Shown here one piece after another: positions 40,722 to 49,437 of a stretch of 64,000 bases of DNA (position 1 is the first letter of the stretch; each line of letters starts with the position of its first letter). The DNA lies in NCBI GenBank assembly GCA_026004535.1, contig BPJI01000001.1, positions 310,001 through 374,000 of the forward strand. The letters are read 5' to 3'. The position numbers and the translations under genes were made by a program. Below the pieces are notes generated by a model that made no database searches, was not told the DNA's origin, and saw only the letters and a program-made list of their open reading frames with translations. This stretch comes from Candidatus Parcubacteria bacterium (GTDB lineage: Bacteria; Patescibacteria; Paceibacteria; UBA6257; HR35).

Positions 40722-42341
40722 ATGAAACTTCATAATTTTTACTTCCTACTTATTACTTCTTTTTTCGTCGCTATTCTTTTTTCTTCTTACTTTATAATTT
40801 TTCAACCATCTTATGCTTGGATAAATCCATCCCAAAATCCACCCTTAGGAGGCGGAGTATTACAAACAGACACTTCTGGTTTAAAAATTGTCACCACAAC
40901 TCAGATCACTTCAGGAAATTTTACAGTCAACACCGGCAACGTCGGCATCGGGACGGCAAACCCAAATAGTAAACTTCAAATTGATGATCAATCTGCTTCT
41001 CATTATATTGGTCGTTATGATCCAACTTGTTGTGGATCTTCACAAATCCCAGCGAATCAATTTAGAGGTTTTACAGTATTTTGGAATACAGATTTAGCAA
41101 TGTTTGGGTTAAGAGATTATGGAGGCGACAGAAAAGATGTGGTAATAAATAATGAACAAGGAGGGGATAATATTAGATTTCAAATCGCAGGTTCTGATGT
41201 AATGTTTATAAGAGGAAGTGACGGCAACGTCGGCATCGGGACGACAGCACCAGGGGCAACTGCACGTAGCTTCAGGACTAATTGAAACTGGCACTAGAAG
41301 CGTAAAACAGTAATTAAATGTAGATTCTTGCGGAACAACAAGAGTTACAAGCGTTCTAATGGAATCTGGGCGCTGATTTAGTGGTGGATCGGGATGAATG
41401 GTTTATTGGTCGCAAGATAGAGATGGCGGAGAAGCAAGCTTAGTTTAGAATGTCGGAACGATGCCAATGATCATATAGCTCTAATGCCTCCGGCAACGTC
41501 GGCATCGGGACGACGCATCCGTGAACAAAGTTGGATGTAGTAGGCTCGATCTAGAACTTAGCAGCTAGTCTCACTCTCTCAGCTATGGTTTGATTGGACA
41601 AACTCAAAGCTACGATTTACTTCGCTCAAGCAGATTACAATCCTGAGCAGTATTACTGGGTTGGTAGCTGAGTTAAATCAAATATGGCACAATAGGGTTA
41701 TCTGGTGCAAGGAAGCTCTAGTGGACTTTTGACTTATAGACAGTGGTCTTCAGGAAAGATTGGACTCGGCAGGTGGATACATCAGTTAGCGTTCATGGTT
41801 CAAGTGGATAACTTATCTGGCATGGATATAGCCAACTACTGGTTCTTGGAGGGAATTGGGCAAGATCTCTTCGATACAGCAAATGTAGGTAAAACATCTA
41901 GTTTCTGCAGAATAGATGGAACTGGCGATTCCTATATTATGCGGCAACGTCGGCATCGGGACGACAGCACCAGGGTATAAATTAGATGTTGCTGGAGATG
42001 TGCATGGAACAAGTTTTCCTGTTTCTTCTGATATAAGATTTAAGACTAATCTTGAGAAATTAGATAATGTTTTAGCTAAATTAGAAAATATTAATGCTTA
42101 TAAATTTGATTGGAATGAGTTGTATCAGAAATTGGGAAGAAGTGATAATCGCAGACATATTGGAGTAATTGCTCAAGAAATTGAAAAGGAATTTCCTGAA
42201 TTAGTGAGTGAATGGGAGCAAGATGGAGTAAAATATAAAGCAGTTGATTATTCAAGATTGACGGTAGTTTTGCTTGAAGCAATCAAAGAACAGCAAAAAC
42301 AGATTGAGGAATTAAAAAGACAGCTTTCAGTTTTCAGGTAG
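40722..42341 (+). pseudogene. broken S74-type surface-fibre gene
   Basis: The 5' part (40722-41285, 187 codons) has a signal peptide (FLLITSFFVAILFSSYF) and two GNVGIGT units, then shifts frame: after the GATA residues the other frame continues LHVAGLIETGTRS. The middle (41290-41940) contains many stops in all frames, although GNVGIGTT copies written in GC-rich codons remain at 41492 and 41943. The 3' part (from about 41916) is an intact S74 chaperone domain: SSDIRFKTNLEKLDNVLAKL ... RRHIGVIAQEIEKEFPELV, followed by a coiled coil with LLEAIKEQQKQIEELKRQL. The two ends show that it was once one secreted fibre protein. Short products of each end may still be made. Confidence 0.8.
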
Positions 42342-42383
42342 TCGGGTTTCAGCTTCACGGCTTTTTAGGTTATAATTGAGGTG

Positions 42384-42800
42384 ATGAAAAAGATAGAGCA
42401 GAAATTGAAGAAAAATATTTTAAGAATAATTGGTAAATATTTGGATTTAAAAAAATATAAAGTTTTCTTTTTTGGTTCAAGGGTGAGTGGGAATTTATAA
42501 GCTTGATATTGTTGATTTTAAAAGCGTGAGTAAAGATTTTTATAAAGTAGCAAAACAGAAAATTGAATTTATTAATAAATGACAAAGATTGATTCTTTAA
42601 AAAAACAATTTGAAAAATCTTTAAATCAGTTTGAAAAAGTTTTAAAGAAAAAGAAAACAGAATTTATTTGTGATTCAGCAATTAAAAGGTTTAAGAAATT
42701 TTTCAGTTCATCTTTATGACTAAAAATTTGCTGATGATTTGTATAAAAGATTGCCAAAAATTTTAGAGATGTTTAAAAAATTACAAAAAAGTTTAGAATA
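42384..42800 (+). pseudogene. decayed MNT nucleotidyltransferase / HEPN toxin-antitoxin pair
   Basis: The first piece (42384-42500) encodes YKVFFFGSRVSGNL, the G-S-x-x-x-G motif of minimal nucleotidyltransferases, and then stops. A short remainder LDIVDFKSVSKDFYKVAKQK follows in another frame and ends at 42582. The second piece starts at 42579 (MTKIDSLKKQFEKSLNQFEK). After a shift it shows LRNFSVHLYD, the R-N-x-x-x-H site of HEPN RNases, and ends LPKILEMFKKLQKSLE near 42800. Both genes have lost large parts. A TATAAT box lies seven bases before the first ATG. Confidence 0.7.
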
Positions 42801-42827
42801 ATTAAATTGGTCAGGGTTAATTTGAAA

Positions 42828-42963
42828 TACCGGATATTAGTTAACCAGATATTAACCAGATAATATTTATCTACCCTGATGTTAACCGGATAAGTTACCC
42901 GGATTATAACCAGATAATATCTGGTAGACATCAGGGTAATTCATCTGGTAGTAATCTGGGTAG
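42828..42963. repeat. decayed CCGGAT two-armed array
   Basis: Here most units have drifted to ACCAGAT/ATCTGG, with the same change in both arms (CCAGAT left, ATCTGG right). Pairing between the arms is thus kept, which hints that folding matters. Confidence 0.82.
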
Positions 42964-42969
42964 TACATA

Positions 42970-43491
42970 ATGAATCAGATAAATTGGAAGAGGGTTTGGG
43001 CCACGGTCGGAGTAGCTATGGGAGTATTAATTATCGGTTTTTTGGTTTGGTATTTATTTTCCAAGCCTTCACCAGTCGTTCAAAAACAAGAACAAAAATT
43101 ACCCGGAGGATTGACAGCCGAAGATTTGAAAAAAATTCCAGTCCCTGAACCAGGAGAAAAAGTTGAACAAAAAGTTGCTGTTCCCAAAGAAGCTGTAAAA
43201 GCAGGCCCAGAAACTGAAAGTAAATTAAGAATTTTTGAAATTAAAGGAGAAAATGGAACAATTTCACCAGTAATGTTTCGTGCTTATCAAAATGATATTA
43301 TTAATATAAAATTAACTGCAGTTGATAAGGATTATGAGTTAAGATTGGAAGGTTATAATCTTGAGGTTAAAGCACAAAAAGGAGAAACAAAAACAATTGA
43401 ATTTCAAGTTCTCAATCCAGGAGTTTTTAATTTATATTGTTCGGAATGTAGAACAGAGAAAGTGGGAAATGTGATTGTGGTTCCGAGATAG
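42970..43491 (+). CDS. membrane-anchored cupredoxin-like protein
   Basis: Residues about 10-32 are one membrane helix, followed by a Pro/Glu/Lys-rich linker to about residue 85. Residues about 88-173 form a cupredoxin-like beta-sandwich: FRAYQNDIINIKLTAVDKDY, ETKTIEFQVLNPGVFNLYCSEC and GNVIVVP. The C-S-E-C pair recalls the CuA loop of cytochrome oxidase subunit II, but the first His ligand expected near DYELRLEG is absent, so copper binding is doubtful. It sits outside the membrane. No respiratory genes are nearby. Confidence 0.6.
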   Translation: MNQINWKRVWATVGVAMGVLIIGFLVWYLFSKPSPVVQKQEQKLPGGLTAEDLKKIPVPEPGEKVEQKVAVPKEAVKAGPETESKLRIFEIKGENGTISPVMFRAYQNDIINIKLTAVDKDYELRLEGYNLEVKAQKGETKTIEFQVLNPGVFNLYCSECRTEKVGNVIVVPR

Positions 43492-43516
43492 CTTTCAGGT
43501 AGTCAGCTTTCAGCTT

Positions 43517-43900
43517 TCAGGTTTCAGCTTTCAATTTTGAGATCATTTTATTTAGCATTTTCATTACATCTTTTAAAAGTAAATCCACCTTAGAGTAATC
43601 GATATTTTTTGTTTCTTTCAATCTTTTGGCTATTTCTAAATGTGTTTCTAATTCAGCAGACGAGGCATAAGCAATTTTTAAAAATTGGACAAAGTCTCTT
43701 CTTGTTCTTCGAGATCGTCCTTCAGCTATATTGGCTGGAATAGAAACAGCCGCTCTCTTGATTTGGCTTACCAATCCATATATTTCTTCTTTAGGAAAAT
43801 GTTTAGTTAGTTCATAAATTGCAATGACTAATTCAATAGCTTTTTGCCATACAAGTAAATCACGATAAGATAGAATTTGCCTGTCAGGAGTTTTTCTCAT
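43517..43900 (-). CDS. four-helix-bundle protein (S23/IVS family)
   Basis: An intact 127-residue member of the family first seen as ORFs inside 23S rRNA intervening sequences: LLVWQKAIELVIAIYELTKH (residues about 15-34), QIKRAAVSIPANIAEGRSRR (about 46-65) and LKIAYASSAELETHLEIAKR (about 73-92). These proteins form homopentamers of four-helix bundles; the function is unknown. It is a free-standing gene with CAGCTTTCAGGTTTCAGC words on both sides, and a decayed copy lies at 23764-24150. It diverges from polX. Confidence 0.88.
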   Translation of the reverse strand: MRKTPDRQILSYRDLLVWQKAIELVIAIYELTKHFPKEEIYGLVSQIKRAAVSIPANIAEGRSRRTRRDFVQFLKIAYASSAELETHLEIAKRLKETKNIDYSKVDLLLKDVMKMLNKMISKLKAET

Positions 43901-43986
43901 ATAATAATTTTATCAAAAATATTTCACTGAAAGCTGACAGCTAATTAATTATATGAAAGCTGACAGCTAATTCCCTGAAAGCTAGG

Positions 43987-45705
43987 ATGAAAAATCCTGA
44001 AATTGCAAAATTATTAAGGATGATGGGAATTTATTTGCAGATGAAGGGAGTTCAGTTTAAGCCGCAGGCTTATGAGAAAGCTGCTTATTCGATTGAGGCT
44101 TTGGATGAGGATATTGAAGAATTTATTAAAAAAAATGGCAAAGAAGGATTGAAAAATTTACCCGGAGTAGGGGAGTCAATTGCAGAAAAAATAATTGAAT
44201 ATTTAAAAACAGGAAAAATTAAAGAACTGGAAGAATTAAAAAAAGAAGTACCAGTTGATGTTGAGACCTTAACTTCAATTGAAGGAGTTGGGCCAAAGAT
44301 TGTTTATAAACTTTATAAAGCTTTGGGAATAAAAACAATTGAAGATTTAGAAAAAGCTTGTCGGGAGCATAAAATAAGAAGATTGCCTGGATTTGGAGAA
44401 AAAAGTGAAGAAAAAATTTTAAAAGGAATTGAATTTTTCAAACAAGGTGGAGGAAGAGTAATTTTGGGTTTTATTATTCCCGTGGTTGAAGAATTAGTAA
44501 GTTATTTAAAAGAAAGTGGGTTGGCCAAAGAAGTTGTGCCTGCTGGTTCTTATCGTCGAAAAAAAGAAACAATTGGTGATATTGATATTTTGGCTGTTTC
44601 TGATAAACCTGAAAAATTAATGGATTATTTTGTCAAGTTTCCTGAAGTAAGTAATATTTATGCTCAAGGACCAACTAAAACTATGGTTAGACTAAAAATT
44701 GGGCTTGATGCTGATTTAAGAGTTGTACCCGAAGAAAGTTTTGGTGCTGCGCTGGCTTATTTTACTGGCTCAAAGGATCATAATATTAAAATGAGGGAAT
44801 TGGCAATTAAGAAAGGATGGAAATTGAATGAATATGGACTTTTTGATAAACAGGAAAAAATGATAGCTGGCAGAACTGAAGAAGAAATTTATGAAAAACT
44901 TGGTTTAGATTGGATACCACCTGAGATGAGAGAAAATCGAGGTGAGATTGAATTAGCAATGGAGGGGAAATTACCAAAATTGATTGAATATGGTTCAATT
45001 AAGGGTGATTTGCAAGTTCAGACAAATTGGACTGATGGCCAAAATTCAATTGAGGAAATGGTTGAGGAAGCAATTAAATTAGGTTTGGAATATATTTGCA
45101 TTACTGATCATACTAAATCTTTGGCAATGACTGGTGGTTTGGATGAGGAAAAATTATTAAAGCAGATGGCTGAGATTGATAAATTAAATCAAAAATATAA
45201 AGGCAAGATAAAAATTCTAAAAGGAGCGGAAGTTAATATTTTAAAAGATGGTAGTTTGGATATCAAAGATGAAGTTTTGGCAAAATTAGATTTTGTTGGC
45301 GCTGCTATTCATAGTCATTTTAATTTACCTCGAAATGTTCAAACTGAAAGAATTAAAAAAGCAATGGCTAACCCTAATGTTGATTGTATTTTTCATCCAA
45401 CTGGCAGAGTGATTAACAAAAGACCTGCTTATGAAGTTGATATTGATGAAATTATTGATTATGCTAAAAAGACTAAGACTATTTTAGAAATTGATGCTTA
45501 TCCTGATAGACTTGATTTGAAAGATGAACATATAAGAAAGTGTGTTGAAAAAGGAGTAAAGATGGTAATTGATAGTGATGCTCATTCAGTTTTACATTTA
45601 GGTTTTTTAGATTTAGGAGTGAGCCAAGCACGTCGTGGATGGGCAACGCCGTCCGATATTATTAATACTTTAGCATATGATAAATTCAATTCATTAATTC
45701 ATTAG
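43987..45705 (+). CDS. polX: PolX family DNA polymerase with altered PHP domain
   Basis: A repair polymerase with gap-filling activity. N-terminal helix-hairpin-helix motifs (NLPGVGESIAEKIIEYL; SIEGVGPKIVYKLY) span about residues 50-135. The polymerase palm is at about 150-310 with GSYRRKKETIGDIDILA (catalytic Asp pair) and LKIGLDADLRVV. The C-terminal PHP domain (about 335-572) keeps ITDHTKSL, KGAEVNI, AAIHSHF, FHPTGR and IDSDAHS. The first metal motif, which is H-x-H in B. subtilis PolX, reads Q-V-Q at about 343-345 (GDLQVQTNWTDG). The 3'-5' exonuclease activity may therefore be reduced. The 5' end is duplicated as a fragment at 24197. Confidence 0.93.
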   Translation: MKNPEIAKLLRMMGIYLQMKGVQFKPQAYEKAAYSIEALDEDIEEFIKKNGKEGLKNLPGVGESIAEKIIEYLKTGKIKELEELKKEVPVDVETLTSIEGVGPKIVYKLYKALGIKTIEDLEKACREHKIRRLPGFGEKSEEKILKGIEFFKQGGGRVILGFIIPVVEELVSYLKESGLAKEVVPAGSYRRKKETIGDIDILAVSDKPEKLMDYFVKFPEVSNIYAQGPTKTMVRLKIGLDADLRVVPEESFGAALAYFTGSKDHNIKMRELAIKKGWKLNEYGLFDKQEKMIAGRTEEEIYEKLGLDWIPPEMRENRGEIELAMEGKLPKLIEYGSIKGDLQVQTNWTDGQNSIEEMVEEAIKLGLEYICITDHTKSLAMTGGLDEEKLLKQMAEIDKLNQKYKGKIKILKGAEVNILKDGSLDIKDEVLAKLDFVGAAIHSHFNLPRNVQTERIKKAMANPNVDCIFHPTGRVINKRPAYEVDIDEIIDYAKKTKTILEIDAYPDRLDLKDEHIRKCVEKGVKMVIDSDAHSVLHLGFLDLGVSQARRGWATPSDIINTLAYDKFNSLIH

Positions 45706-45768
45706 TTCACTAGTTCCGAGCTCACGGGTTCGATTATAAAAATTAAAAAATTTGAAGATTTAAATATT
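45694..45768 (+). repeat. 75-bp perfect direct repeat, left copy
   Basis: Identical to 46339-46413. It contains TAGTTCCGAGCTCACGGGTT and the first codons of a four-helix-bundle gene (KIKKFEDLNI). The pair flanks the toxin-antitoxin module. Confidence 0.93.
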
Positions 45769-45845
45769 GACGAATTTTAGAAATATGGTATAATATATAA
45801 AACTGAAAAGCTTTGAAGCTTGGAAGCTGAAAAGCCATTTTGAAA

Positions 45846-46046
45846 ATGCCTTTAATTGCTAAAAATAAAAATTTAGAAAGGATCGGTACTTTAGAAGTGA
45901 TGGGTAAAAAATTTGTTGTTATGAGCAAAGAACATTTTGATGAATTGTTGATTCTATTTAAAAGTGTGATAGATGGTGAAAAATTACTGAAGAGGAAAAA
46001 AACGAGAAGTTTCGATGAGTTCCTAAAGAGTATGTCTAAAAAATGA
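45846..46046 (+). CDS. antitoxin of a RelE-type module
   Basis: A 66-residue protein (from the ATG at 45846; a TTG two codons upstream is possible). It has a short N-terminal strand part (RIGTLEVMGKKFVVMSKEHF) and a helical, Lys-rich C-terminus (EKLLKRKKTRSFDEFLKSM), as expected for an antitoxin that wraps around a RelE/ParE toxin. I cannot name the family more closely. Its stop overlaps the toxin ATG by 4 bp. A TATAAT box lies at 45789-45794, and AGCTTTGAAGCTTGG words fill the leader. The module lies between 75-bp direct repeats. Confidence 0.7.
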   Translation: MPLIAKNKNLERIGTLEVMGKKFVVMSKEHFDELLILFKSVIDGEKLLKRKKTRSFDEFLKSMSKK

Positions 46047-46327
46047 GAATCTTGCGTTCTCATACCACGCCTCAATTTGAAAAAGATTTTTTGTCTTTGC
46101 CAAAAGATATTCGTTTAAAAGCAGAAAGAAAGATAAAACTTTTTGAAGCTAATTGCTTCCATCCATCTTTAAGGGCTCATAAACTTAAAGGTATTCTTCG
46201 AGATTTCTGGTCATTTTCTATTAATAGAACTTACCGAGTAATTTTTAAATTTTTAGAAAATAATGAAGTAATTTATTATCGTATAGGTAGACACGATATT
46301 TATCAGCAATTAGAAAAATTAGTTTAA
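46043..46327 (+). CDS. RelE/ParE superfamily toxin
   Basis: A 94-residue protein with the full fold: TTPQFEKDFLSLPKDIRLKA (helices 1 and 2), HPSLRAHKLKGILRDFWSFS (strand pair and basic loop), INRTYRVIFKFLENNEVIYY, split here as INRTYRVIFKF and NNEVIYY, and a C-terminal RIGRHDIYQ that carries the usual H-x-x-x-Y ending. It should cleave ribosome-bound mRNA or block gyrase; the sequence cannot separate the two. Translation is coupled to the antitoxin through the overlap. It is the intact counterpart of the damaged toxin at 20488. Confidence 0.82.
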   Translation: MRILRSHTTPQFEKDFLSLPKDIRLKAERKIKLFEANCFHPSLRAHKLKGILRDFWSFSINRTYRVIFKFLENNEVIYYRIGRHDIYQQLEKLV

Positions 46328-46338
46328 TAATTAGTTAA

Positions 46339-46413
46339 TTAATTCATTAGTTCACTAGTTCCGAGCTCACGGGTTCGATTATAAAAATTAAAAAATTTGA
46401 AGATTTAAATATT
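46339..46413 (+). repeat. 75-bp perfect direct repeat, right copy
   Basis: Right flank of the toxin-antitoxin module, identical to 45694-45768. The four-helix-bundle pseudogene continues from this copy only. Confidence 0.93.
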
Positions 46414-46755
46414 TGGAAATTAAGTCTTAAAATTACAAAAGAAATTTATGATTTAACCTCTAAAAAAGAATTTTCTAAAGATTTTGCCTTAAAAGATTAA
46501 CTAAGAAGAGCAATCATTTCTGTAAGTTCAAATATTGTTGAAGGCTTTGAGAAAAACAATAATAATGAATTTATCAGATTTTTAAAGATTGCTAAAGGTT
46601 CTGTTGCTGAAGTTAGAAATCAACTTTATATTGCTTTAGCAGTAAATTATATTTCTCAACAAGAATTTGATAGAATAAATAAAAAATTTAGAAGATTTAG
46701 CAAGCCAAATTGAAGGCTTTATAACTTATTTAGAGAAAGATAGAGAGAATAGAAA
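46380..46755 (+). pseudogene. broken four-helix-bundle gene interrupted by the toxin-antitoxin module
   Basis: Reads KIKKFEDLNIWKLSLKITKE, then FALKD followed by TAA where QLRRA would be expected, then ISVSSNIVEGFEKNNNNEFI and FLKIAKGSVAEVRNQLYIAL. A later frameshift separates the tail (LYNLFRERRENRK). The first 11 or so codons are also present in the left direct repeat at 45736-45768. Confidence 0.75.
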
Positions 46756-46781
46756 AAGAACTCGTAATTCGTAATTCGGAA

Positions 46782-46809
46782 TTGATAAATTTTGAATTTA
46801 TGATATAAT
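46782..46809 (+). promoter_or_regulatory. promoter of clpB
   Basis: TTGATA at 46782-46787, a 16-bp spacer and TATAAT at 46804-46809. The ATG at 46820 is ten bases further, so the leader is only a few bases. No CIRCE-like inverted repeat is visible. Confidence 0.6.
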
Positions 46810-46819
46810 ATAAATAGGA

Positions 46820-49435
46820 ATGTTTCCAATTAATCGTTTTACATTTAAGGCTCAGGAGGCATTGCAAGAGGCTCATAATAAGTGTTTTGATTTACATCAT
46901 TCTGAAGTAAAAGGAATCCACATTTTGTGGGGTATTTTAAATGTGAGCGAGACAATCGTTGGCGATATTTTAAAAGAACTTAAGGTTAATAATCAGCTCT
47001 TACTTCATACAATTGAAGAAGAACTTAATCGACTGCCGAAAATTTTTACTGGTGGTAATATTGCTCAAGTTTATCTTTCTCAAGAAGCGTATCAAATTTT
47101 AGATCAGGCTGGCTATTATGCCCGAAAGATGGGAGATGAATTTATCTCTTTAGAACATATTTTACTTTCTTTAACAGAAATAAGATCAACTGCTAAATAT
47201 ATTTTAGAAAGATATGGTATAACTTTTGATCGAGTTCAAAAAGTTTTAGCTATTTTAAGAAAAGGAGAAAAAGTCACTGATGAATTGCCAGAAACAAAAT
47301 ATAAATCTTTAGAAAGATATAGTCTTAATTTAACTCAGTTAGCTCGAGAAAAGAAATTGGATCCAATTATTGGTCGTGATCGAGAAATAAGAAGGATTAT
47401 TGAAATTTTATCAAGAAGAACAAAAAATAATCCTGTTTTAATTGGTGAAGCCGGAGTTGGTAAAACAGCCATTGTTGAAGGTTTGGCACAAAGAATTGTT
47501 AGTGGTGATGTGCCTGAATCAATTAAGAAAAAAGAAATTTTAGCCCTAGATATCGGTGCTTTAATTGCTGGGACAAAATATCGTGGTGAGTTTGAAGATA
47601 GATTAAAAGCAATTATTAAAGAGATAAAAATTAACGTTGGAAGATATATTTTGTTTATTGATGAGATGCATACTTTAGTTGGTGCTGGAGCAGCCGAAGG
47701 AGCAATTGACGCTTCAAATTTATTGAAACCTGCTTTAACTAAGGGTGATTTTCAAGTAATTGGTGCAACAACATTTAGAGATTATAAACTTTATATTGAA
47801 AAAGATCCTGCTTTTGCTCGGCGTTTTCAACCAGTTATCGTTGAAGAACCATCAATTGATGATACTATTGCTATTTTAAGAGGTCTGAAGGAAAAATATG
47901 AACTTCATCATGGAGTTAAAATTCTAGACTCGGCTATTGTGGCCGCAGTTAAACTTTCAGCTCGTTATATTACTAATAGATTTTTGCCTGATAAAGCAAT
48001 CGATGTTATTGATGAAGCAGCAGCTTCAGTCAGACTTCAATTAGAAACAATGCCAGCAGAAATTGAAGATTTAGAAAAAGAAATTAGGAAATTAGAGATT
48101 GAACGAGAAGTTTTAATCAAAGAGGAAGGAACAAGAAATGAATTAAAACAAATTGAGGCAAAATTGGAAAAATTAAGAAAGGAAAAAGAAAAATTGATGG
48201 AAAAATGGTCGGTTGAGAAAAAAGCAAGTGAAAGATATTTAGAATTAAAGAAAAAATTAGAAAATTTGAAAATTGAAGCTGAAGATGCTGAAAGAAATAG
48301 TGATTTTACTAGAGTAGCAGAAATAATTTATGGTGAAATTCCTCAAATTGAAAAAGAGCTCCAAGATATTGAGGTTAAATTAAAGAAAGTAAAAAATAGT
48401 TTTATCAAGGATTCAGTTACTGAAGAAGATGTGGCCGAAGTTGTTTCTCGCTGGACAAAGATTCCCGTTAAAAAGATGATGGAAAATGAAATGGAGAAAT
48501 TATTGAAAGCTGAAGAAATTTTAGGTCAAAGAGTAGTTGGTCAAGAAGAAGCAATAAAAGCAGTTGCTAACGCTTTAAGAAGAGCCAGAGCAGGTTTAGC
48601 TGAAGAGAATAAACCAATTGCTAGTTTTCTCTTTTTAGGGCCAACGGGTGTTGGTAAAACCGAAATGGCTAGAACCTTGGCTGAATTTATGTTTAATGAT
48701 GAAAAAGCAATGATTCGAATTGATATGTCAGAATATATGGAGCCTCATTCGGTTGCTAAATTGATTGGTTCGCCTCCTGGTTATGTTGGTTATGAAGAAG
48801 GTGGGCAATTAACTGAAGCTGTTAAATATAGACCCTATAGTTTGATTTTGTTTGACGAGATAGAAAAAGCCCATCCTGAAGTTTTCAATATTTTACTTCA
48901 AATTTTAGATGAAGGTAGATTGACTGACGGCAAGGGAACAACTGTTAATTTTAAAAATACAATCATTATTATGACTTCTAATATTGGTAGCTATTTGTTT
49001 AGAAAAATGGGTTCAATTGGTTTTTCCGATGAAACTAAAGAACCAATGGAGGATTATAAAGATAAAATTCAAAAAGCCTTAAGAGATTTCTTTAAGCCAG
49101 AATTTTTAAATCGTATTGATGAAATTATTATCTTCAGACCATTAAACAAAGAAGACTTAAGAAAAATTGTTGAGATTCAACTTAATAAAGTTAAGCAAAG
49201 ATTGGCTGAGAGAGGAATTGAAGTTGGGTTTAGCGATGAAGTAAAGGAGGTTTTGGTAGAAAGAGGTTTTGACGAAGTTTACGGGGCCAGACCACTTCAG
49301 CGCGCAATTCAGAAATATATTCTTAATCCATTGTCAGAAAGTATTATCGCCAAGAAAATTCAGGAAGGTCAAAAAATTATTTTAGGCATAAGACACGGAG
49401 AATTAGTGATTAATAATAGTAAGAAGAACAAATAA
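46820..49435 (+). CDS. clpB: Clp ATPase: ClpB-length middle domain with a possible ClpP-docking loop
   Basis: A two-ring AAA+ unfoldase or disaggregase. The N domain (about residues 1-150) has two Clp_N repeats. NBD1 has Walker A GEAGVGKTA (about 212) and IDEMHTLVGAG. A long coiled-coil middle domain spans about 405-530. NBD2 has GPTGVGKTE (about 610), LFDEIEKAHPEVFNILLQIL and NRIDEIIIF. Length 871 and the long middle domain fit ClpB. However, residues about 730-735 read GSIGFSDE, where ClpC proteins carry the G-F loop that docks onto ClpP and ClpB normally has none. It may therefore work with ClpP (38.9 kb). ClpB or ClpC cannot be settled from sequence alone. Confidence 0.88.
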   Translation: MFPINRFTFKAQEALQEAHNKCFDLHHSEVKGIHILWGILNVSETIVGDILKELKVNNQLLLHTIEEELNRLPKIFTGGNIAQVYLSQEAYQILDQAGYYARKMGDEFISLEHILLSLTEIRSTAKYILERYGITFDRVQKVLAILRKGEKVTDELPETKYKSLERYSLNLTQLAREKKLDPIIGRDREIRRIIEILSRRTKNNPVLIGEAGVGKTAIVEGLAQRIVSGDVPESIKKKEILALDIGALIAGTKYRGEFEDRLKAIIKEIKINVGRYILFIDEMHTLVGAGAAEGAIDASNLLKPALTKGDFQVIGATTFRDYKLYIEKDPAFARRFQPVIVEEPSIDDTIAILRGLKEKYELHHGVKILDSAIVAAVKLSARYITNRFLPDKAIDVIDEAAASVRLQLETMPAEIEDLEKEIRKLEIEREVLIKEEGTRNELKQIEAKLEKLRKEKEKLMEKWSVEKKASERYLELKKKLENLKIEAEDAERNSDFTRVAEIIYGEIPQIEKELQDIEVKLKKVKNSFIKDSVTEEDVAEVVSRWTKIPVKKMMENEMEKLLKAEEILGQRVVGQEEAIKAVANALRRARAGLAEENKPIASFLFLGPTGVGKTEMARTLAEFMFNDEKAMIRIDMSEYMEPHSVAKLIGSPPGYVGYEEGGQLTEAVKYRPYSLILFDEIEKAHPEVFNILLQILDEGRLTDGKGTTVNFKNTIIIMTSNIGSYLFRKMGSIGFSDETKEPMEDYKDKIQKALRDFFKPEFLNRIDEIIIFRPLNKEDLRKIVEIQLNKVKQRLAERGIEVGFSDEVKEVLVERGFDEVYGARPLQRAIQKYILNPLSESIIAKKIQEGQKIILGIRHGELVINNSKKNK

Positions 49436-49437
49436 AA

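Noticed and set aside
40935..41966. The GC-rich 20-mers as transposon ends
   Set aside because: They are always in the same orientation, in frame with the coding sequence and without a transposase; a coding cassette boundary fits better.
41705..41980. A 91-residue protein in the middle of the broken fibre gene
   Set aside because: It is one frame of a decayed region; its end translates the GC-rich 20-mer in the wrong frame (RQRRHRDD).
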